NCBI GenBank assembly: GCA_030849065.1
Contig: JASAON010001626.1
Span: 1 to 64,000 of the forward strand
Source: Jaenimonas drosophilae
Lineage: Eukaryota; Euglenozoa; Kinetoplastea; Trypanosomatida; Trypanosomatidae
Length of the DNA stretch: 64,000 bases
Direction: 5' to 3'
The stretch's first letter is position 1. Every line of letters begins with the position of its first letter. Shown piece after piece: positions 28,201 to 35,937 of the stretch. A program made the translations under genes and the position numbers. Below the pieces are notes generated by a model. It saw only the letters and a program-made list of their open reading frames with translations, ran no database searches and was not told the DNA's origin.

Positions 28201-31200
28201 GAGCTACCAATCCATGAGTGCCGTTTACACCAACCTACTCGTGGGCATTGACCAATCCAACAGTCAGTACTTCAACCACGCACAACACGTCATCAACACC
28301 TACATGATCGTCCTGATCATTCTCCTCATCGTTGCCATCATCATTGTCGCGCTCATTGCCATTTGCGTTCTCTTTCCCTTTGCGATGCACCTCATCCACG
28401 AAGATGCCAACAGCCGCACGTTGCTAAAGTGTGTGCCGCCAGATATTCGTGCTCGATACCCGGTCCTCACCGACTTCCTGAGCAACGACACACGTGTGCT
28501 GAGTGATGCAGAGCGGCTCAACGAAACCATGTCGGAGATGGTGCGGAGCGCCGTGGTGGTGTCCGATCACCGCGGGCGCATCATTCGCTTCAATGAGCTC
28601 GCCGAGAAGCTCTTTGGCTACAGCACCGCAGAGATCATCAATCGCAACGTATCGGCCCTCATGACAGAAGAAGATGCGCGCAATCATCAGCAGTACCTCG
28701 ACAACTTTCACCCCGACACCGCGCGCATCGTCAATCGCACGCGTGAGATCATCGCGCGGCGACGAGATGGACGACGCATGACGTGCTCATTGCGGCTGCA
28801 GGCGCTGACGCTGCCCGCCAAGGGTGAGCAAGTATTCATCGCCTTCTTCAAGCCGACAGAGGATCGCCATCGTCTGGCCCTGATGGAGCAGATTAACTTC
28901 GCCGCCTTTGATATGAGCGTGGATGGGATGATCCTCACGGATGAGAAGGGAAACATCCTGCGCGTCAACGAGGCCTGCGCCACCTTCTTTGGCTACGATC
29001 GTGAGGAGCTCGTGGAGCAGAACGTGAAGGTGCTGATGCCCAGCGATATTGCCGCACGCCATGATGACTACCTAGCCTCCTACGCCAAGAGCGGGGTGAA
29101 GCGCAAGATTGATTCCACGACCATCGTGCATGGCATCACCAAGAGTGGCACCAAACACCGTCTTCACCTCACCGTGAAGGAGATCGTCTCCATGTCAGAG
29201 CACCGCTGCTTCCTTGGGTTTTTGAAGAATGATGTGCGCATCCGCACCATTGAGGCGTCGAGCAGCATTCATGAATCCTTGTTGGCGCTCTCCCCCGTGC
29301 CGATCCTCGTCGGTGACGAACGCGGCGTCATTCGTGAGGTCTCGCGGAGTGCCATGGACACCTTGCAGTACCGTCAGGATGAGTTGGTGGGGATGAATAT
29401 CAAGGATGTGCTGCCGCCCGAGTGTGGCAATCCCAGTGAGGTGCTCTACGTGGAGAAGCATCTCGAGCCCGGCAGCGGCCACGTCGTGAGCGTGGAACCC
29501 ATGAATTTGACGGCGCGCAAGAAGGACGAGAGCACCTTCCCCGTGGTTCTCTCGCAGTGTACCGTGCCGCGTGAGAATGATCTTGACGCCAACGTTGCGG
29601 TGGCATACCTCAACGACTTTAGCAAGACGCTGAAGCTCATTGAGTCGGGCAACCTGACCTACGCCATCTTGCTGAGCAACGTCTTCCCTGTCATTGTGAT
29701 GAGCATTACGGGCATCATTAGCTTCATCAACACCGCGGGTGTGGCGTGCTTCGGATATACAAGTGCCGAGGAGCTGCAGGGGAAGAGCTGCGGTGTCCTT
29801 GGTCATGCCGAAGTTCGCGTGCATTCGGAGGTGGCCACCAACTCGGAACAACAAACGTGGCTCGGCGACTACGCCACCACACGCGATGATAGCGGCCTCA
29901 ACGTGCTGCGCACCGTGATTTGCCTCAGACGCGATGGTACGGAGTTCCCGGCGGAGCTGCGCCTGGCCAAGATTCCGTCGGTGCAGGGCGCGGAGTCCAA
30001 CCTCATCGCCTTCCTCCGCGATCTAACCACCGACATGCAAGTGCGTTTACGCTACCACGTGAATGAGACGATGCATAGCCTCTGCCCAAGTGGCATCCTC
30101 GTGGTGAGCGTGGAGGGCAGGGTGGAGAGCATGTCACCTGCGGCAGAAGAATGTTTTGGCTATCACTCGAGTGAGGTGCTCGGTGCGAGCATTCAGGTGC
30201 TGATTCCCATGTTAGGGAAGGTGGTGGAGGCGGAGGATGGCGAGCGAGCGACGCCCATGGCAACGTGGGGCTCCCGTCCACGCCGCCTCAGCCGCCCAAC
30301 CAACGTGAAGGGCGGCCGCTCTGGTGGTGGTGGTGGTGGTGCCAACGACAACAACCATCATGGTGGTGATGCCTCGGATGCCACGGTGGCGGTTGGGGAG
30401 ATTGTGAATGAGCAGCGCGTCATGACGGCGAAGCGTTGTGATGGCCGCCTCTTCTCCATCTCCGTCTTCACGCAAGAGGTTGGTGCCGCGATTGGCCCTG
30501 GCCACCAACTCTTCGTTTTGTACTGCGATGACATCAGCCAAGAACGTGAAAATCGCGAGAAGACGAGCCTCAACCGGCAGGTACGTGGCCAGTTTGATCT
30601 CCCCATTGTGCAGCTCGACCGGAGTGGCACCATTGTGTACGCCAACGCACCCTTTTATAGTGAGTTGCGCTACGATGGCAGTCGTGGCAAGACCGATCCG
30701 GTTGGCAAATCCTTCTCAACCCTCTTCGCCTCCACCGAGGATGCCACGCACTACATGCATCGATTGCAACATGCCGCGGGCATGGCCACCACACGTGAGG
30801 AGGAGCGCCGCCGTAGCACCGTGAGCACCCCTAATGCGGTGATGTACGTTTTGGTTCCTGGCGAGCGTCATGTGCTTCTCCGTCGTGGCGATCACTCAGA
30901 ACTTCTCGCGCACTGCCGCTTGGCGGTGGTGCGCTCCAAGAACACGGGCAGCATTAATTTTGTGGCATATCTCACCGGGGCCGAAGACGAACGTGAGGCA
31001 CACGCGCGCAACCACCTCACCAACGCCATTCTCGAAGCCAGCAGCATTCCCATGGTGGTGGCCGACTACACCGGGTGCATCTACAAGGTCTCCGCATCTC
31101 TCGCGAAGCTCTTTGGTTATGATGCGGTGGATGATCTTGTCGGGCAGCCCGTTGGCACCCTCGTGCCCGACCACCTCGCCGTGGATCACGCCAACTACAT

Positions 31201-34198
31201 TCTCAACTACATTACAACACGCAAGAAGGGCATCATGCTTGGCAATCGTGTCACTCAGATGGCGCGCCACCGCGATGGCAGCACCTTCCCCGTAGAGGTG
31301 CACCTCCGCGCCATTGACGAAGGTGGCGATCAGCCCATCTTCATGGCCACCATCATCAGCACCGCCGAAGATACGCAAGCTGCGCAGAGTGCCAAAATGA
31401 CGAGCCAAATGCTGCGGCAGATGTCAATGCCGGTGCTCGTTACGAACCGCGAGGGCATTCTGGAGAATGTGAATGCGGCCCTGTGCGAGGCCTTTGGCTA
31501 TGACGAGGAGGCGGAGCTCATTGGCCAGGATGTGAGCATCCTGATGCTCCCCGAGGAGGCGCAGTTTCATCGCCGCCACATTGCCAACTACTTCAAGACG
31601 GGCATCCGCTTCTCGCTGGATAACACCATTTTGCGCACCGTGCGCAAGAAGGGTGGTGAGATCATGAAGATGAACGTTCTCGTGAAGCAGGTGGACCCGG
31701 TGAGCGGGGATAAGAAGGACATCCGCTTCATTGGCTATCTCTCGCACGAATCAACGACGGTGGAGAATGCAACGAGCACACAAATCTCCACGATCCGACG
31801 CGGAGCGGCAGGTACGCCCGCCCTTGGCGCATCCAACACGGGAGGTGGTAGCACCGGTGCCGCATCCCGCGCAGAGGCCGCCGCCTTCTCCGTGGGTGAA
31901 GTTAATGATCATCGCGTGCGGCCGCTCAGTGCGTGGTTGAAGGAGGAGCTTGGCATTCCCTTCATCGTTACAGATGAGGATGGCATGATCTTGTGCCTCT
32001 CTCAGGCCGCGGAAACGATTTGCGGGTGCTCCTCCATTGATGTGGTTGAGCGCCCCCTCGCCGCCGCCCTCTCACGCGATGCGCAACGCACCAAAGTTTC
32101 CGCCACCCTCCGAGAGATTTACGAGGCGCTCGCCAATGACCGCCACTCCGACGCACGTCGTGGTGCCTCCGCGGCAGCCACACGCCCGTGGACCATCACC
32201 GCCCAACGCCGATCCGGCGAATGTTTCCCACTCCTCTTACACTTCAAGCCCGTGGAGAGCGATGGCGCCACCCTGCATAACCCTGACGTGCAGGCGCACT
32301 ACTCACCACAAACGGTATACGTCGTGCATCTCGAGGACCTCACGCAGCCCATCGAGCACAGACGTCTGAAGGAGATTTGCGACGACGCCCTCGCGCGCTG
32401 CCGTGTGCCAACCATCATCATGGATATCGAGGGTAAGGTGAAGCTCTTCAATGAGGCAGCGGAGAAGTGCTTTGGTTGGTTGGCGGACGATGTGCTCGGC
32501 AACAACGTATCCATGTTGATGCCGGAGGCCACCGCCGCGATGCATGACGGCTTCGTGCAGGCCTATTTGCTCACCCGTGAGCGCCACATCATTGGCGGAA
32601 GCCGCGCCATCACCGCCAAGCGCCGGAACCAAACCACATTTGCCGCCACCCTCTTCGTGAATGAGGTGGAGGAGGCACACGCGCACTTCTTCCTCGGCCA
32701 TATCATTGATGTGTCGGAGGACGCTCGCATCGAGGTGATGGCGGTGTTGAGCCGCACCCTCGTCGCGCAATCCACGGAGAAGCTCGTCCTCTTGGATGAG
32801 GAAGGCGCCATTCAGCAGCTCTCACCCGCCGCGCACCAGCTCCTCGGTCTTACCCCGCCCACACCGCAATCGATGCGCGCCAACAACAGCAACAACACCA
32901 CGAATGCCGCGGCGGGCATGACGACGGCCGACTTCTTCACCCCCAGCGTATCGAAGCTCTTCTCCCAGTTTGTGCAGCAACACCGTGAAGCAGCAGCAGC
33001 AGCAGCCACAACGGCAACATCATCATCATCGGGTGTTGTTGGTGGTGGTGGCGAGCATGATGAAGAGTGGGTGCGCATGATGGAGGATGGATCTAGTGCC
33101 GAAACACGTGCGAAGGCATTCTTGGCAAAGTCTCCCGAAACGAGCTTCCCCAGCGTATTTATTCGTCGCTCCGACGATACCAACGTTGCCATCAACATGC
33201 AGGTACGTCTCGTCTTGTGTGGCCCGGTGATGGCGGGCACGTTGCTGAAGCTGGAGGAGGCATCGGAGGAGGTGTTGGCGGGCAGCGACCGCGAACAAGA
33301 AAACCGCGCGCTCGCCGAGGGCACCGTCCGCTTCCTCTCACGCCCGCTCTTCATTGTGAACCGAAGTGGGCAGATTGTGCTCGTGAATCCATCCCTGGCT
33401 AAGTTGTTGGGCTACCGCGAGGTGCGAGAGGCGGAGCAGGTGTTGGTGGGTCAACGCATCAACGCCATGTTGCCGCAGATGTCTGTGCCGGAGCTGAAGT
33501 CAGGACGCGGTGGTGGCATCTCTTCACCATCGGCGGAGAGCGCACGTGAGCACAAGCAGGTGGATGTTAATCTCTACGAACACGAACGCTCATGTATTCA
33601 TGTGCTCGATGCCTTCCTCACCCACACAGGCGAGGATGCTGCCGGTGGCGGTGGTGGTGGACGTCGCAAGCTCAACGCCATGGCTGCCAACGGTGCCACG
33701 ATGGAGGTCTATCTCGAGCGCTTCTCCATCCTGAAGAGCGGAGATGGTGGCTCTGGCGCTGCGCGCTATGATTTGCACTTTTATGTTGGTGAGGTGCGCG
33801 ACGTGGAGTCGGTGCGGCGTGATGCCGTTCTCGATGGCGTCTCGGATTCCTTGTTGCAGCTCTCCCCCGTGGCGATGGTGATGATGGATCAAGTTGGCAA
33901 CATTGTTGAGGTGAACGACGCCCTCGAGCGGCTCTTTGACTTCAAGCGAGAACATCTCATCAACAAGAGCGTCATGATCCTTCTCGCACGTCAGGATCTC
34001 AACGAACGCAGCAGCGGCGATCGTGTGGATGAGCTCCTGCCCGAGGGAGAGAGCTCCATCGAATTGGAAACACGCACAGGAATTGCATTCCCGGCAACGG
34101 TCTTTGTGCGTCGCATGATCATCAATGGGCGTACCTGCGCCATTTGCTACGTGTGCCCGGAACATCTGCCCGATATGGATAGTGGCGGCCTGGCCTAA
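22289..34198 (+). CDS. Giant membrane protein with about 13 PAS domains (TmcB-like)
   Basis: A 3969-residue probable sensor. Residues 40-345 hold about seven or eight hydrophobic helices. Residues 440-690 are helical and resemble the TPR-like region of tiny macrocysts B/C (Tmc) proteins. Four pairs of transmembrane helices follow, at about 695-905, 1135-1390, 1395-1655 and 1772-2035. Each pair encloses 150-210 residues; loops 2-4 carry N-x-S/T sequons. Poly-Asn and poly-Gly linkers separate cytosolic parts. From about 2080 to the end about 13 PAS-like domains follow one another, with recurring D--G-I---N-A---FGY and VS-LMP signatures. No kinase, cyclase, phosphatase or DNA-binding domain follows the last PAS; the protein ends about 115 residues after that domain begins. 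No LOV cysteine motif was seen. The ligand, cofactor and output are unknown; the Tmc assignment is from memory of the architecture. Confidence 0.88.
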   Translation: MERSATTMLGKSKVEKLDHFLDEQWRFFPFLAELQSIPGEYPLILMYVHIIVDALQVLSLALLPQHNWGTVMTGMLEALNFSHIPLYSYLNAGFYACFAVTAILALAFIIIFIYVVVQCLYMDNYVLGSSILDCFAFRVLRSFLYLASSILFVPFVENFVAVAFVKPNSDGSLLWFPSHATGNILVSLALVISIVGVLLHTLAAAAFGIFFLDCDTNSSHPLARGHAMLDSPYLLWRLVCCVLYQYFYATDQMVYMGVFMAVSSLLMALSYSVVMPYYREWVNRARIATLWVTCIYSIFASTTHASTVEESFVTKQSNADVAVLCCTFPIVAWLAYHYGTRLRVSGMYARAMRALMEADLAHPVIHFPKNLPRGVESYTRNLMLLNRLEDITLRPDDDSDNDFAGEFDDEELEDEIAARIRGDEEEFGMGKSITDRTRKRFLLSRFVCPYVNSVLMPTDVELCNRFLLYYGWATGIELSGYQIRYAATIYLKGMAKYPEHSFPRFAYVIFLLHQVRTAQIALDVLKDFSRHESPLWISFQVWRLEGNVSHELHLGQNNRVSALNRAKDSHREALQSTTAFWHFLLNSQRTYGDLSGVNYALIDSQTRSKAMYQVLLAGDAGNMELLSCYSIFCDQIIDDRDMSAQCVQFIRQAIETREQNKMRGAKMKAAVGASLTQLKLSLNASSKGSEEFLRSSPVLFLRSTLIILSIFVMMLLVAILVVIVVYYNKVHSTEHCVYYVSALRTLATQIAVQVRMIQLSNTQSQPIARSILNILDAYRTDFMSIFNEVTFGTESSVDSSVRQFYRTYAVRNVEPGMNLNYWSFFSIFLGGLMDIIARPTESVYIDWIAGSFINEATTALNQAVDIFDAQLKSQVRMLNRICIPLLAAGILLQGVIALLIFHSIFRVKGIRSTTFGLLRLIPVAEINIIYKRSLRQHLGLDAFFGLPTRDKVLRLISAMEEVNRLKMERGGQDTYYSLLQRAADLRPMDAISARTLLRSMKPGGAGDAKAQDDDDGDTHSESDHDIWAHDDSEESDGGTDSDTDHGASNNNSSSNNNNNNNSNVNEQSASAVGGAEGLAGGAAAAKTASSTRRRQKKRRNQRQEEENEVEHQSIISEQTFLLSHDRLSSRSSSFTLRSAFLFFVCIGLAVAIIVINSVTMSDPNDAEDYYSNLMNELVLLRTTQLHVIRALLSAASFNILGQQRYFAEYVAIRGTNDVENVRINISPQMTDISTSSVFFQFSKMYGAIMEVLDISVRLSCSNYMDNCHTNQESFEQVYLANLTWGNEADLVMCNHAPQLGIYWTDFPGLNNSEVAFSLTEAQQQTMGASILQSHLINDYVAIFFTTLEDLGGTSSDSSITHLRNFSWVSVVMGVILTLLLAWAAWESHQSAPLLRRRTIWFLRAVGILSAVTIVVLSSINVAKLTNISGTNVIQEVYQTCSTWTVVIYDFLWYPLLYLQTYNMYWNYKLYELRTTYKDWQLVDAMMNINPGGNYSSATLAALAQSEKLNLIGMALVFAATKNDPNILPYSSIFDGQYLENVSWDFTAEADYLNVLATYSPVDPLFYSTTAADLALPQAQMISLAANTIISNRQDNAVENLFTFITQTEVSVQSTLDTLIHNLQVRRRLMTVSIIMSGVVLFCVLTCFVLAVVLHSLSFVRATKKPTVSSDPRSMTNSRSADDGGEGADDDPAASARAALAGSAAVGSAASGASSGGGGGGTASVQGSERGGVAVDAMSDASKKRQQQRQQSASDNLMSSQAAERGSSRNSYWHVALPFICLSVVSLLMLAIIIVLLVSVGEIEGQAILVKDSTMRSWTVCMSIFYSAPAVVSESQYVSAMAQLQLLYAQQQQVINQLYFKNVTDTSSGYGIIMDDAEQDEILFARNKFYDTLSFLGPVATIQNSDGFQVLPTASTQNTTSTTASNTDLFCSAVQQEAVMQTYARGVGLMYDAVWPNFLRRAFSGSYTAFNESYQSMSAVYTNLLVGIDQSNSQYFNHAQHVINTYMIVLIILLIVAIIIVALIAICVLFPFAMHLIHEDANSRTLLKCVPPDIRARYPVLTDFLSNDTRVLSDAERLNETMSEMVRSAVVVSDHRGRIIRFNELAEKLFGYSTAEIINRNVSALMTEEDARNHQQYLDNFHPDTARIVNRTREIIARRRDGRRMTCSLRLQALTLPAKGEQVFIAFFKPTEDRHRLALMEQINFAAFDMSVDGMILTDEKGNILRVNEACATFFGYDREELVEQNVKVLMPSDIAARHDDYLASYAKSGVKRKIDSTTIVHGITKSGTKHRLHLTVKEIVSMSEHRCFLGFLKNDVRIRTIEASSSIHESLLALSPVPILVGDERGVIREVSRSAMDTLQYRQDELVGMNIKDVLPPECGNPSEVLYVEKHLEPGSGHVVSVEPMNLTARKKDESTFPVVLSQCTVPRENDLDANVAVAYLNDFSKTLKLIESGNLTYAILLSNVFPVIVMSITGIISFINTAGVACFGYTSAEELQGKSCGVLGHAEVRVHSEVATNSEQQTWLGDYATTRDDSGLNVLRTVICLRRDGTEFPAELRLAKIPSVQGAESNLIAFLRDLTTDMQVRLRYHVNETMHSLCPSGILVVSVEGRVESMSPAAEECFGYHSSEVLGASIQVLIPMLGKVVEAEDGERATPMATWGSRPRRLSRPTNVKGGRSGGGGGGANDNNHHGGDASDATVAVGEIVNEQRVMTAKRCDGRLFSISVFTQEVGAAIGPGHQLFVLYCDDISQERENREKTSLNRQVRGQFDLPIVQLDRSGTIVYANAPFYSELRYDGSRGKTDPVGKSFSTLFASTEDATHYMHRLQHAAGMATTREEERRRSTVSTPNAVMYVLVPGERHVLLRRGDHSELLAHCRLAVVRSKNTGSINFVAYLTGAEDEREAHARNHLTNAILEASSIPMVVADYTGCIYKVSASLAKLFGYDAVDDLVGQPVGTLVPDHLAVDHANYILNYITTRKKGIMLGNRVTQMARHRDGSTFPVEVHLRAIDEGGDQPIFMATIISTAEDTQAAQSAKMTSQMLRQMSMPVLVTNREGILENVNAALCEAFGYDEEAELIGQDVSILMLPEEAQFHRRHIANYFKTGIRFSLDNTILRTVRKKGGEIMKMNVLVKQVDPVSGDKKDIRFIGYLSHESTTVENATSTQISTIRRGAAGTPALGASNTGGGSTGAASRAEAAAFSVGEVNDHRVRPLSAWLKEELGIPFIVTDEDGMILCLSQAAETICGCSSIDVVERPLAAALSRDAQRTKVSATLREIYEALANDRHSDARRGASAAATRPWTITAQRRSGECFPLLLHFKPVESDGATLHNPDVQAHYSPQTVYVVHLEDLTQPIEHRRLKEICDDALARCRVPTIIMDIEGKVKLFNEAAEKCFGWLADDVLGNNVSMLMPEATAAMHDGFVQAYLLTRERHIIGGSRAITAKRRNQTTFAATLFVNEVEEAHAHFFLGHIIDVSEDARIEVMAVLSRTLVAQSTEKLVLLDEEGAIQQLSPAAHQLLGLTPPTPQSMRANNSNNTTNAAAGMTTADFFTPSVSKLFSQFVQQHREAAAAAATTATSSSSGVVGGGGEHDEEWVRMMEDGSSAETRAKAFLAKSPETSFPSVFIRRSDDTNVAINMQVRLVLCGPVMAGTLLKLEEASEEVLAGSDREQENRALAEGTVRFLSRPLFIVNRSGQIVLVNPSLAKLLGYREVREAEQVLVGQRINAMLPQMSVPELKSGRGGGISSPSAESAREHKQVDVNLYEHERSCIHVLDAFLTHTGEDAAGGGGGGRRKLNAMAANGATMEVYLERFSILKSGDGGSGAARYDLHFYVGEVRDVESVRRDAVLDGVSDSLLQLSPVAMVMMDQVGNIVEVNDALERLFDFKREHLINKSVMILLARQDLNERSSGDRVDELLPEGESSIELETRTGIAFPATVFVRRMIINGRTCAICYVCPEHLPDMDSGGLA

Positions 34199-34753
34199 CA
34201 CATACACCATCATCATCATCATCATCAACATGATGATGGTTTCGTGAATTCTTCATGGAAGAAGAATCTTCTTCCTCTTCATCTACGAAGACGTAACTAA
34301 AGAGTCCAAGCACCACATACGCAATGTGTGTGTGTGTTGCTTCGTTCCTCCTCGTGTGGAGTTGTGAGAAGGGCATCAGCAACAACATCCCTCCTCCGTC
34401 CTTCACGGCTCCTCCTCCTCCTTTGTTTTTGTATGTATATATGTAGCTCGCAGATGTGTTGTTGTTGTTGTTGCCGATGTTGTTGTTGATGGAGCTAATT
34501 CGGATCGTGAATGGCGCCGGAGGAGAGGGCTTGTTGTTGTTGCGAAGGAGGAGGAGGAGGAGGGCCATAAGTTTATGCGTGCGGATGAAGATTCACTTTC
34601 TTTTTCTTCTATTTTCTTGTTTGCCGTTGTCGTTGATGTTGTTTGGGGTGGGCACCGTTGCTTCGTTGATGTTGTTATTGTGCAAGTGAAAGGAGTAGCA
34701 GATCTGATCGATGTTCTTGCCGTCTGATCAGTGACGTGTTCTCTTTATACGCA

Positions 34754-34754
<1 letters not shown>

Positions 34755-34785
<31 letters not shown>
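34755..34785. repeat. CA microsatellite
   Basis: Uninterrupted CA run of about 15 units in the spacer between the PAS gene and the zinc-finger gene. Confidence 0.95.
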
Positions 34786-34786
<1 letters not shown>

Positions 34787-34875
34787 CAACATGCATGCCT
34801 ACCACTCGACCACCATCATCATCATTTATTTTTGTTGTTGCGCCATATCCCTACACACATGTTCCCCTTCTTCTT

Positions 34876-34919
34876 CCTACATCTCCATCAGCCAACAATG
34901 ATGTTGATGGAGATGTAGG
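34876..34919. other. Perfect 15-bp hairpin in spacer
   Basis: CCTACATCTCCATCA (34876-34890) is the exact reverse complement of TGATGGAGATGTAGG (34905-34919), with a 14-nt loop. It lies about 680 nt after the PAS stop codon and 280 nt before the next ATG. Confidence 0.85.
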
Positions 34920-35140
34920 GTTGGTGGGTGCGAGCGCTGCGCGCCGCTTGGATGAAAACAACACACATACACGAAGTACATGCTTTTCTGTTCCTCTCAA
35001 CGTCTGGAGGAGGAAGCCATTCAGCTTTGATCATCATCTATCCAAACGCCATCACGAGCACACACACACACACACGTTCTTTCGTTGATGCATTCACGTT
35101 GTGGGCTTCACATCTCATCATCATGCACGCACATCTCATC

Positions 35141-35173
35141 TTCTTCTTCTTTTTTTCTTTGCATGTATCTTAG
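35141..35173 (+). promoter_or_regulatory. Predicted trans-splice acceptor, zinc-finger gene
   Basis: A clean TTC/T-rich tract is followed by ATCTTAG at 35167-35173. The 5' UTR would be 29 nt, and this places the start at 35203 rather than further upstream. Confidence 0.65.
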
Positions 35174-35202
35174 GTGCAGAAGACGTTGCTCATCATCTTG
35201 AC

Positions 35203-35463
35203 ATGAGTACGCATCCACTGAGCTGCACATTGTGCGGCATGGACTTCAGTGATTCTCTCGCGGCCGCAACGCACTATTCGAGCATCAAACACCGTCGCAA
35301 GGCTGGTGAGGTGCAAACGTTGGCGGAGCAACACAGGCGCGATGCATCCGTGACGGTGGCAGACATCAACGCACTCTTCTCTCGCAAGGCGGCAGAGATG
35401 CAGTTGAAGCCGTGGGAAGAATTGCGGTGTTGCGAAGAGGACCTACTCGATCCCAGCAAGTGA
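35203..35463 (+). CDS. Small U1-type C2H2 zinc-finger protein
   Basis: An 86-residue protein with one zinc finger: C8, C11, H24 and H30, spacing C-x2-C-x12-H-x5-H followed by RRK. This spacing is typical of the U1/matrin class found in RNA-binding and pre-ribosome or splicing proteins. The rest is a charged helical tail ending in DLLDPSK. The start is fixed by the splice acceptor 29 nt upstream; the open frame extends to about 35101, but that part encodes the pyrimidine tract. The specific partner or RNA cannot be told from sequence. Confidence 0.8.
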   Translation: MSTHPLSCTLCGMDFSDSLAAATHYSSIKHRRKAGEVQTLAEQHRRDASVTVADINALFSRKAAEMQLKPWEELRCCEEDLLDPSK

Positions 35464-35937
35464 GCTGCGATGGTGTTGCTGTTGTTGGTGTTGTAGTTGT
35501 TGTTGTACTTGTGTGTGTATGTGTATGTTGTTGCTTGATGAAGGCAGTAACACTGCCCACACACACACAGAGAGAAAGAATCCGTTGCCCTCTGCCGAGG
35601 TACTGACTTGCATATACAGCCCACGAAAAGGTTGGACATGTTGTGGCAAGAACACTCTTCTCTCTCTTCTTCGCATACCAACACGCTTGTTGTTTCTTTT
35701 CTCGCATCTTTTGTTTTGCTGATGAAGGATTGACGCGCTCTGCCAGTGCGAAGTGGCAGCGCCATCCACGCAGGTGAGCTACAACCTGCGCACCTACACA
35801 CAAACTAGGAGCAACAACAAGAACCAACGCACACACGAACATACGTGTGGAGGTGTGTGTGTGTGTGTGTGTTTCCTACGTGTAACACCATTTAGAACAA
35901 CAAATTTTTCACCAACACCACAAAAACAGTTGTTGAG
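35464..35937. other. Spacer before FAZ1-like/PDZ gene
   Basis: No gene supported. It contains GTT and GT runs, CA repeats, a T-rich tract ending in AG near 35727 and a (TG)n run at about 35850-35871. Confidence 0.55.
35689..35727 (+). promoter_or_regulatory. Predicted trans-splice acceptor, gene at 35938
   Basis: A T/C-rich tract ends near GAAG at 35724-35727, giving a 5' UTR of about 210 nt. The match to the pattern is weaker than for other genes. Confidence 0.35.

Larger units (their letters stand above)
34199..35202. other. Spacer after the PAS gene
   Basis: No gene supported. It holds CCATCATCAT paired with ATGATGATGG a few bases after the stop codon, a (CA)n run at 34755-34785, a perfect 15-bp inverted repeat at 34876-34919, and the CT tract that serves the zinc-finger gene. 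Confidence 0.55.

Noticed and set aside
33850..34198. Possible kinase, cyclase or response-regulator output at the C-terminus of the PAS protein
   Set aside because: The last segment reads as a thirteenth PAS domain, and no catalytic motif is visible before the stop codon.
28540..34198. LOV-type photoreceptor PAS
   Set aside because: No flavin-binding cysteine motif (GxNCRFLQ) occurs in any of the PAS blocks.
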